Shown piece after piece: positions 17,273 to 24,619 of a stretch of DNA of 64,000 bases. The stretch comes from Prolixibacteraceae bacterium JC049 (GTDB lineage: Bacteria > Bacteroidota > Bacteroidia > Bacteroidales > Prolixibacteraceae). Location of the stretch: positions 558,001 to 622,000 of the forward strand of contig SACZ01000004.1 of NCBI GenBank assembly GCA_023369685.1, in the 5' to 3' direction. Positions within the stretch are counted from its first letter, which is position 1, and each line of letters opens with the position of its first letter. The notes beneath the pieces were generated by a model. It made no database searches and was not told the origin of the DNA. It saw only the letters and a list, made by a program, of their open reading frames with translations. The position numbers and the translations under genes were made by a program.

Positions 17273-20200
17273 TCAAATTTTTCGAACCATAACTGGCAAA
17301 ACAATCACTAAGCCAATAACTGAGAAAACTAATCCTCCCATGGTTCCTAAAGCAATACTGTACCAAAACAATTCTTCACGGCCTTCTACTATAAACGGCA
17401 CTAGACTTAATACTGTAGATACAATAGTTAATACAATGGGTACAATTTTTTGACGAAAAGCATATATATATTCTTTTACAGCTAAAAGGTTCCGGTTCTT
17501 TTTCCGAATTCCATTTAAATCGTTAATAATATACAGTGCCGAATTAACGGTTAAACCACTCAGTAGTAATAGCGAAGCATATCCACCTTGTCCAAATGGT
17601 ACACTGAACCAATAAAAGGTGAGAAATACGCCAATAAACGACAATGGAATCATACTTATAACCATAAACGGTTGTTTTAGCGATTCGAAAACTACCGCAC
17701 AAATACCATAAATAATCAGTAAAATCAGTCCAATTATATACAGCTCCTTATTGCTCTCTTCTTTATCGGACCACATTCCACCAAAAAACGTTTGTTGCTT
17801 CAGGCGATATCCAATAGGTAATTCATCGGCCATTTTTTTTATGACACGCCCCACCAAATATTCCTTTTGACCATACGAGCCAATAAAATCAAACTCCACC
17901 ACCATGGTATACTCCATATTTTCTTTATTAATCAAATTGGTTACTCGTTCTCGTTTTAGCTGCCCAATCTTATCAATTCGTCCAATACGTTCTTTGCTAA
18001 TAGGTAGTACTCCGTTGTAAAACTCCCAGAAATCGGGAATTTTTCGATTATCACGCTTTATAATTACAGGTTCGCGTACATTGTTATTATACAAACTTAT
18101 TACCGATGTTTCGTTATCGGACAATTTTCTAAGTTGATAAAGCAGTTGTCCCTGCGATAGCTTCCCTTGCTCTAAACGTTGAGTATTGAAATCGAGTTTA
18201 TATTCTCGATTAATCTGATCGCTATAAGTTGCTCTTCCATTTACAAAAATACTTTTTTGATCTACTCGCTGAATCTCTTCTAGGTAGATTTTGAATTGCT
18301 CGGCATACTCTTTCAACTCTTCTAAATTGTAGCCATAAAAAGTTACTCTGGAATTACGCCGTCCTTCGTGCAACGAGTTATCGAAACCACGCCCTACCCC
18401 AGCTATTGTCCAATCACCAACCCCCATATCCACTACTCTCGATTCCAATTCAGATTTCAGAGTATACGGAAAAGAATCAAACTCATGTTCAGGGTGAAAA
18501 TAAATTCGAATAACAGCATTACTACTACTATAAATTGAGGTTTGAAATTGTTCTATCTCATCATAACCACTTAGAAAATTCTCTAATCGTCGAATAATTT
18601 CATTGCTCTTTTCAAGAGTAATGCCTTCGTACATATTAGCCTTAACTGTTAGCAAAGTTCGCCTACCAGAATTGTCGGCTCCCCGATGTTCTGTCTCTTT
18701 TAAGAATAACCTCAATGAGCCTCCCAATGCTTTGTCTACAACAGGACGTATATTCTCGTTATATCCATTCGATCCAAAAACAGAATTATAAACATTATGA
18801 TACCATAAACCACCGCTCCAATGATTAGGCATTAAAAAAGTAGGTAACCCAAAACCTAAAATACAAATCAACAATAGCAACACTCGGAACCGTCGGAACC
18901 ACCCTATACTCCTTTGGTAAAAAGCATAATAACGTACCAATAACCGGCTTCGCTTAATCTTTTGCTGTCGATTAAAATCAGACAATGGGAAACGGCTCAA
19001 TAATGCAGGAATAAAAAAGAAAGAAATAACCAACGATACCGATAAGTTTATTAGTATCACATATACAAAATCGAGCAACTGTAATTGTTGCCGTTCGTCT
19101 AAAAAGAACACAACAACCAATGCTCCACTAGTGGTTAATGTCGCAGCTAATATTCCTCGAAAGACAGAGATTCCTTTGCCAATTCGAATATGATCGGCCA
19201 TTACAATGGTATTATCTATTACTATTCCCAGCGAAATAGTTAACCCTGCCAACGAGTAAATATGAATCTCAATCCCCAACCAATAATAGAATATAAATGC
19301 AATGCAGATATTGGCCAGTAAGCTCACCATAATTATCCACAAATAACGCCAGCTTCTACTAGCAAGCCACACAAACAACAATAGCAATAACAGAGCCAAG
19401 CTAATACGAATAACAATTTTACTCAACTCTTTCTTCAGAAACACTGTTCCATCATAGTTAGTAGTTAGTATAAAATCTTTTGGTAACTCAGTTTCAAATT
19501 GTTCTATTGTAGTTTTCACTTCTCGGCCAACTACCAATTGGTTAGCACCAGGAGTAGTCAACACCCGTATATTAATAGTGCTTAAACCATTAATTCTATA
19601 ATAACTTCCTGGTAACGACTCCCGCTTCTCAATATGAACCAAGTCGGTCAATCGAAACAAACGTTTTTCAGTTTTTATTCGAATATTCTCCCAGTCTGTC
19701 TCATTCGTATTCAGTCCTTTTAATACTACAGGAAAAATGTAATTCCCCCCTCCTTTATACAGAGACTCTCGTGATGTTCCAATATTAGCACTTCTATATT
19801 GCTCCTTAATCTGATTGGCGATATCATTGGCTGTCAGACTCAGTTGCTTCAATTGACTCGCATTATAACTCAATTCCCATACCAAAGGGGTAAATCCCGA
19901 TACCTCAACATCATGTACTCCTTCTATCAGCGAGAGTCGGGGTTTTATCAATGTTTCGGCAACATTACCAACCTGCCAGCGCTGACCAGGACCATTTAGC
20001 GTTAAGCCTATCAACTGCTCTACACGCTCTTCCTCATTGGGTCTTGAAACTCGTAATTGTGGATATCCAATTCCATCGGGCAACTCCGGATAAATTTGGC
20101 GTATCAATGTCGATACCTCAAAACGTACCACATCCATATCCGACTCCTTATCCATGCTTAAGGTAATATAGCCATAACCATTTCCTGTTCGTGAATTTAG

Positions 20201-20440
20201 CTTCACCAAACCCGAAACATTAGAAAACAAACCTTCCAATTTTGAGGTAATCTCACTATCTACCACCACTGCATTAGCTCCACTATAGCTAAAATAAACA
20301 GATACGGAAGGTAAGTTACGATCGGGTAGTAGTTTTGCCCTTAATTGAGGCAATAAAGCTACTCCTAAAATCATTAAGGCAATAGTTGCCATAATAACCG
20401 CAAACGAGGTCTTCATCCTCTTTTTATGATTATTATTCAT
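17273..20440 (-). CDS. RND family inner-membrane permease 2
   Basis: A 1055-residue RND transporter with TM1 at about 13-32 (SFAVIMATIALMILGVALLP), two large periplasmic loops and the usual two blocks of five further TM helices. TM4 reads SLGIVIDNTIVMADHI and TM10 LLSGLTVNSALYIIND, so it carries the single Asp of the TM4 pair like permease 1. The two permeases are clearly different in sequence and not a recent duplication. It directly precedes the adaptor gene. Likely half of a heteromeric tripartite pump together with 8777-11818 and TolC (inference by analogy with MdtBC). The substrate is unknown; location among peptide and envelope genes suggests export of a cluster product rather than drug efflux. 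Confidence 0.95.
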   Translation of the reverse strand: MNNNHKKRMKTSFAVIMATIALMILGVALLPQLRAKLLPDRNLPSVSVYFSYSGANAVVVDSEITSKLEGLFSNVSGLVKLNSRTGNGYGYITLSMDKESDMDVVRFEVSTLIRQIYPELPDGIGYPQLRVSRPNEEERVEQLIGLTLNGPGQRWQVGNVAETLIKPRLSLIEGVHDVEVSGFTPLVWELSYNASQLKQLSLTANDIANQIKEQYRSANIGTSRESLYKGGGNYIFPVVLKGLNTNETDWENIRIKTEKRLFRLTDLVHIEKRESLPGSYYRINGLSTINIRVLTTPGANQLVVGREVKTTIEQFETELPKDFILTTNYDGTVFLKKELSKIVIRISLALLLLLLFVWLASRSWRYLWIIMVSLLANICIAFIFYYWLGIEIHIYSLAGLTISLGIVIDNTIVMADHIRIGKGISVFRGILAATLTTSGALVVVFFLDERQQLQLLDFVYVILINLSVSLVISFFFIPALLSRFPLSDFNRQQKIKRSRLLVRYYAFYQRSIGWFRRFRVLLLLICILGFGLPTFLMPNHWSGGLWYHNVYNSVFGSNGYNENIRPVVDKALGGSLRLFLKETEHRGADNSGRRTLLTVKANMYEGITLEKSNEIIRRLENFLSGYDEIEQFQTSIYSSSNAVIRIYFHPEHEFDSFPYTLKSELESRVVDMGVGDWTIAGVGRGFDNSLHEGRRNSRVTFYGYNLEELKEYAEQFKIYLEEIQRVDQKSIFVNGRATYSDQINREYKLDFNTQRLEQGKLSQGQLLYQLRKLSDNETSVISLYNNNVREPVIIKRDNRKIPDFWEFYNGVLPISKERIGRIDKIGQLKRERVTNLINKENMEYTMVVEFDFIGSYGQKEYLVGRVIKKMADELPIGYRLKQQTFFGGMWSDKEESNKELYIIGLILLIIYGICAVVFESLKQPFMVISMIPLSFIGVFLTFYWFSVPFGQGGYASLLLLSGLTVNSALYIINDLNGIRKKNRNLLAVKEYIYAFRQKIVPIVLTIVSTVLSLVPFIVEGREELFWYSIALGTMGGLVFSVIGLVIVLPVMVRKI

Positions 20441-20561
20441 TAGGTTTAAAGTCAGATTTTATAAAAAATTAAAGGTCTGCAAGCAAATACTATTAGCAGG
20501 AGAACTTACTTATCGGCAGAGCATGAATTGGACAACTCTTAGTTTTATTTACACCAATACA

Positions 20562-20888
20562 CTAGTCATGTATTTTCAAAAACATCTCTGTCAAATCCTG
20601 CTCTCCTCTTATTGGGAAAAAAACTGCATTAAATCTATCTGATTTTTTATTTAACGTAAAAAAACAAGGAGCCTTAATATATTTTTCCCCCATCATCACA
20701 GAACTAATAGAATATTTTCTCACTGTCAACTTATATTTACTCAATAACAACTGATTAAACTTTATTCCAAAATCATGAATTATGATTAAATCTAATTTGT
20801 TTAACAGCTTATTTTAAGTTTCTAAAAATTGAAGAAGTTCATCTACACAGCTATGACAGTGTTTTTCTGATATATATAAATAAGTTTT
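20562..20888 (-). pseudogene. Broken thioredoxin-like gene, paralogue of 13610-14197
   Basis: Read in one minus frame, the bases from 20888 to 20562 give KTYLYISEKHCHSCVDELLQ then FLET, an in-frame TAA at 20814-20816, then NKLLNKLDLIIIHDFGIKF and, after further sequence, APCFFTLNKKSDRFNAVFFP. The order CxxC (CHSC, 20847-20858), NKL, I-I-DF and PCFF-L matches the intact protein (CNAC, NKLNRDIVVLTDFE, KPFFFIL). The N-terminal signal region is missing: a TGA precedes KTYLY, and an ATG at 20892 (MKNLFIYI) is in another frame. The 62-codon TTG-started frame usually reported here is only its C-terminal half. Confidence 0.65.
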
Positions 20889-20953
20889 TCATTTTATTCT
20901 GTTTTTTATTGGCTTTAGTTTGCCAATATTTTATTATTATTTTCATTAAGAAT

Positions 20954-21068
20954 GGACTATCTGTACTGAGAATACCTAAATGCATACTGTTTGATAATCC
21001 AATCATTTAGATATTTGACACTAGTCAACAATCGTAATCGTCCCATTTTATTTAATTCATTATCTTTG
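20954..21068 (+). promoter_or_regulatory. Conserved upstream block and -7 box of RNA candidate 2
   Basis: Second copy of the block at 15909-16024: GGACTATC (20954), GAGAA (20968), GATAATCCAA (20993), ATTTAGAT (21005) and TATCTTTGTCAC with -7 box at 21061-21068. The distance from GATAATCC to the -7 box is 68 bases here and 67 in the other copy, although the bases between have diverged. No convincing -33 TTTG is present. Confidence 0.5.
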
Positions 21069-21072
21069 TCAC

Positions 21073-21150
21073 TAAACCTCCTTTCATTTTAGGTAAGGTT
21101 GTAGGCAGGGGATATATCCATTCGCTAAAGGGATTCCCTGCCTCCTTTTG
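21073..21150 (+). ncRNA. Candidate small RNA 2, paralogue of 16030-16117
   Basis: Stem 1 pairs AACCU (21075-21079) with AGGUU (21096-21100) and CCU with AGG inside, with a two-base bulge and loop UUCAUUUU; its 5' arm contains ACCUCCUUUC exactly as in copy 1. Stem 2 pairs AGGCAGGGGA (21103-21112) with UUCCCUGCCU (21134-21143), including one G-U pair, followed by CCUUUUG. Compared with copy 1, both stems keep pairing while the bases change, which supports an RNA structure. It ends six bases before the stop codon of the oppositely oriented ligase gene. Confidence 0.5.
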
Positions 21151-21156
21151 ATTAGT

Positions 21157-22938
21157 TTACTTGTAGTTATTAATAAGAACTTCCATTTCATTTTTCATTT
21201 CGAGTATGGCTCTCGACTCAACCTTTATAGGCTTTCTCATTATCTGTTGTGCCACCCTTACTGCTTTATTAACTTCTCCACTCTCCTTGTATAAGTTGGC
21301 CAATAAATAAAGAGGGTAAAAACGCGATGGAATCATTGCATAAGCTTTCTGATAAGCTTCTTCAGCCTTAAGGAACTCACTCTGCATTTTATAACTATCA
21401 CCCAAAGCAGTATACAATACAGTATTGTTGGCAAATCGTTTTGCGTCATTTAGAAGAATAATAGCTTCATCAGGGCGTTTCGCCATTGCCAAAGCTTTCC
21501 CATAGTTAATTAGAAAATTTCCATTTTTCTTTAATAAAGGGTATGCCTCTTTGAAATTTTTAATACTAGCATCATATTCTCCAATAGCATAAATATCGCT
21601 AGCATCCTTCCAGCTTCTTAAACCATTGTAGTATCTTTTTAACCATACACCAGTCCAAATTATTAAACACATGCCACTTAAAACAACAAGAATTCTTATT
21701 GGCAATGGAATTAATAAATCTTTTTGTTTACTATAATTTGAAACAATTGCTAACAGCAATACACTGTTTACCATTATTGGTAAAATAGAGGAGGGATAAG
21801 AAAATAATCCAAAAATAAGAAATGCTAAAAGTCCGGCTCGTGCAGATAATAGATAACTATTACTATCAGTACCCTTTTTGAAAAAAATAAAATACAATAA
21901 CCCAACAGCTAACAGCCCTCCTATTAATCCTTGTTCAATCAGCAACTTTAAAGGTTCATTAAATGCATATGTCGTATTATCGGCTACCATAACTTCGTCG
22001 CTCTTCATATTATCCTGAAAATAACTGGCTTGATAATCCATATACTTCGCCTTAAAGCTTCCTGTCCCATGCCCTATAATTGGAGATTCTAACACCATCG
22101 GAATGCTAGCTTTCCAAATTAAAAGTCGCCCATTGGCTGAATCTTTCTTAAAAAAATATATTCCACAAAGTAGTATCGACAATAAAACAGTAAAAACCAC
22201 TAACGCCCACTTCGTTCCAATTATACGGTATAACTCTTTCAGCCTTTTAGGTAAAAATTTTCTTACTGAAAAATAGAACAATACATATAGTACTACCGCT
22301 CCGCTAGCTAACCACGCAGCACGCGATCGAGTAGCTGGCAATACCAGAGTAATCAACACTAGCGAAAGAATTAACAAATATTGTTTCCACTTAACACTAA
22401 TAAGGGCATTTTTTTCTGCATCAATCTCTTTCATGTATTTCGTAAATGCAACGGCAAAAGACACGATCAGGAATCCCGCATATGGCCCAGGATTAAAAAA
22501 ATGCCCCGTTAGCGAAAACGAACTATGATTTGAAGAAAAAACATTGTACAATTGTAAGTTACCATAAATGGCTTCAAACACTCCACCAATAATTATACCG
22601 ATCAATAATAACCGATGAATATTTTGCCCTAAAGTTCTAACAATCACATATAATAAAAACAACAAAGTATTACCAATTGTATTGTATTCAGAATTTACAC
22701 TAACAATTAGCAATAACGCTGTAGTTAAAACATCAATAATGCTTATTCTAATTTTTTTCTTTTGAATTATCTGAAATCCAGCTAATACAGAAACAGGCAA
22801 GAGTATGGCATATAGACCATATAAATGACTATTGTGCAAGGAATGAGAAATATTATTTAAACTCGTTGCAAGGAATATTATAAATAATATACCTATGAAA
22901 ATCAATAATCCTGTAGAAGTAAATGCTTTGGGGCTCAT
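21157..22938 (-). CDS. O-antigen ligase/polymerase-like membrane protein with C-terminal TPRs
   Basis: A 593-residue protein: about 12 TM helices in residues 10-430, then a soluble TPR region at about 440-585 (KRPDEAIILLNDAKRFANNT; AEEAYQKAYAMIPSRFYPLY). The Wzy_C signature is present around SFSLTGHFFNPGPYAGFL, the Arg-containing ATRSRAAWLASGAV segment and the periplasmic HGTGSFKAKYMDYQASYF. Classical members transfer or polymerise glycan from a lipid carrier; the TPR-fused kind is frequent in Bacteroidota next to NVEALA/propeller/DUF1573 genes rather than in LPS loci, and resembles protein O-glycan ligases. It starts the cluster, 26 bases after a -7 box. Glycosylation of the exported product is possible but unproven. 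Confidence 0.8.
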   Translation of the reverse strand: MSPKAFTSTGLLIFIGILFIIFLATSLNNISHSLHNSHLYGLYAILLPVSVLAGFQIIQKKKIRISIIDVLTTALLLIVSVNSEYNTIGNTLLFLLYVIVRTLGQNIHRLLLIGIIIGGVFEAIYGNLQLYNVFSSNHSSFSLTGHFFNPGPYAGFLIVSFAVAFTKYMKEIDAEKNALISVKWKQYLLILSLVLITLVLPATRSRAAWLASGAVVLYVLFYFSVRKFLPKRLKELYRIIGTKWALVVFTVLLSILLCGIYFFKKDSANGRLLIWKASIPMVLESPIIGHGTGSFKAKYMDYQASYFQDNMKSDEVMVADNTTYAFNEPLKLLIEQGLIGGLLAVGLLYFIFFKKGTDSNSYLLSARAGLLAFLIFGLFSYPSSILPIMVNSVLLLAIVSNYSKQKDLLIPLPIRILVVLSGMCLIIWTGVWLKRYYNGLRSWKDASDIYAIGEYDASIKNFKEAYPLLKKNGNFLINYGKALAMAKRPDEAIILLNDAKRFANNTVLYTALGDSYKMQSEFLKAEEAYQKAYAMIPSRFYPLYLLANLYKESGEVNKAVRVAQQIMRKPIKVESRAILEMKNEMEVLINNYK

Positions 22939-22971
22939 TTTTTCATTAGTTTTGTTTATTGTTAGGTATTA

Positions 22972-22979
22972 CAAACATA
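22972..22979 (-). promoter_or_regulatory. -7 promoter box for the export cluster
   Basis: On the minus strand the bases read TATGTTTG, an exact TAnnTTTG box, ending 33 bases before the ATG of the ligase gene at 22938. Transcription would start near 22965, giving a leader of about 26 bases. No TTTG is seen at the -33 spacing, so strength is uncertain. Confidence 0.4.
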
Positions 22980-24228
22980 ATAATTTCCCTCCATTATTTA
23001 ACTGCACACTCCCACTTCAAATCAATCATAATTATCCACTCTGTACACATAAAAGGTTTTAGCACACTATTGAGCAGATATAACATTGGGATAACACTTC
23101 TCTCAAAAACAACACCACTAAATACTAACTATCAACCACATACACCCTTATGTTAATTATTTGTTAACTAAACTACATAACACCAACCAATGCACACAAT
23201 TTGCCCTACACACATTAGATCCATGTATCTTGCTCCAACCACTATTTACCATCTACAACATCTAATAGTATTTAGTATCTAAATAGAACATTGTACAATC
23301 CCATTGCTCTTAAAGGCAATTGCTGATTCGAGTTTGCGACTCGGATCTCAACCATTGGATTGAAAAATAACCGCTGTTTAAAGTACGTCCTTCCGAAAGC
23401 GTATTAAGCATGAAGCGATCTGTTTGTATTTCTTGCAGCAACCAGTTTCAACTTTTGACCTTTTCGACCTTTTTACTTTCAATATTTATCAGTCTGTGGT
23501 ATAGCTATTTCACAAAGTAAATCAAGAATCGCAAAGTTCCACTAAGAAACAAATCAACCAATATTCCACGGTGTGAACGATTAAACGGAATAAATATTTA
23601 ACTATAGACTTTGGTTATACCGAAAAGCGCGTTGGACTTGTCAAAAAGTGCGGGAATTGGGATGGCGAGAAAATTCCTGAGACCGGTTTAGGGCTGGTTG
23701 TGGGTAAAGGGATTCGGTGAGCAATGAAGCGTTCTTTTGGGCTAAATTTTTTGCTTCTTTTGTAGCAATGACAAAAGAAGCAAACAAAGTTTAATCGTAT
23801 CAATATAGTCAATAACTAGCTTTTCTATTATTGCACTCCATACAACTAATTGACTTCGATAAACGATAACGATTGGAGTGCTAGAATTCGATGCATACCA
23901 TATTTCTACCATAGCATCATCGCTATGCGATTTTATGGCCGACTGAGCTTGGATTACGCCAGTAATTCATTGGTCGAAGCCGGATATTCGAACAGATCAC
24001 TTTGCCCTTAGCAACCGAATTCCGTCTCCCTTTTCTCCAGTTTCCAGATTCCATTCCGCTCCCTGAGCTCGTCGAAGAGAATATCAATTACAATCAGGCT
24101 TCGATAAACTCAGCCAGCAATAAATTATGCATTAATAACTCACCACTAACAACCACACATTTCCAATGCAATGACGATCACCATTCCCCTACGCTCTCTG
24201 CCCAAGCAGCCACTCCAGTCTCCCTTTA
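22980..24228. other. Gene-poor region with dispersed repeats
   Basis: No coding region I can support in about 1.25 kb. The stretch 23600-23785 resembles an intergenic repeat of this phylum and ends in a perfect 14-base stem, TTTGCTTCTTTTGT paired with ACAAAAGAAGCAAA (23750-23784, loop AGCAATG). Near 24058-24078 is CCCTGAGCTCGTCGAAGAG and near 24098 GGCTTCGATAAACTCAGCC, which look like pieces of the widespread TCGAAG-type dispersed repeat. Around 23330-23365 is an inverted CGAGTTTGCGACTCG. This looks like a scar where accessory DNA has come and gone, leaving the DUF6266 remnant next to it. Confidence 0.5.
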
Positions 24229-24510
24229 CCAGAAAAAATTACTGCAACAGACCATGAAGAAGAGGGGAAAATAAAACTCACATGGAAAAAACAAGACGAG
24301 AAAAATGGAGCCGATAAACTAATATTGGCAATGATTGTAGACAATACGATCAAAACAATATTCAACTTGGATATTACCAGAGCCGACGAATTAGCCGTTG
24401 TTGAATCTCCATTTGGAGCAGGAACCATGGTAAATATTTATCTGTTCTTCTCCAGTGAAGATGAAATCGACTATTCAGAAAGCTGGTATGCAAAAGTATC
24501 GGTAAGCTAA
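24229..24510 (+). pseudogene. C-terminal remnant of a DUF6266 family protein
   Basis: The open frame reads PEKITATDHEEEGKIKLTWK, continues with GADKLILAMIVDNTIKTIFN, ELAVVESPFGAGTMVNIYLF, and ends SEDEIDYSESWYAKVSVS. The order G-I-x-LTW, DK-x-lilam-VDN, G-x-x-V-x-IYLFF-S-ED-x-x-x-S-S-Y fits the C-terminal domain of DUF6266 proteins of Bacteroidota as I remember them. The usual N-terminal 100-plus residues are absent and the upstream bases are repeat-derived, so this is a truncated gene. The internal ATG at 24325 starts only the last 61 residues. Confidence 0.55.
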
Positions 24511-24561
24511 ATTGACTAGTGGTAAATGTTCATCTACTTCTAATCTAGGGGTGAGAATTTA

Positions 24562-24598
24562 AAAAGGCTGTCCAAGAATAAAATTGGACAGCCTTTTC
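24562..24598. terminator. Intrinsic terminator after yidC
   Basis: AAAGGCTGTCCAA pairs with TTGGACAGCCTTT around the loop GAATAAAA, with A runs on one side and T runs on the other, so it can act in both directions. It lies 22 bases after the yidC stop. Its core AGGCTGTCCAA equals the tips of the dispersed repeats at 3898 and 31797. Confidence 0.8.
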
Positions 24599-24619
24599 TT
24601 TCAAAATCAATTTTGAATA

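Noticed and set aside
8777-20440. Apparent loss of proton-relay residues (Asp-Asn in TM4, no Lys in TM10) in both RND permeases
   Set aside because: This pattern is usual in many non-AcrB RND proteins, so it is not evidence of inactivation.
20562-20750. 62-codon TTG-started gene
   Set aside because: Homology continues upstream through a stop codon into a CHSC motif, so it is the tail of a broken thioredoxin-like gene.
23615-23812. Minus-strand frame of 65 codons ending SPTRFSV
   Set aside because: It is repeat-derived, with a perfect 14-base hairpin inside it and no start signal or conserved protein motif.
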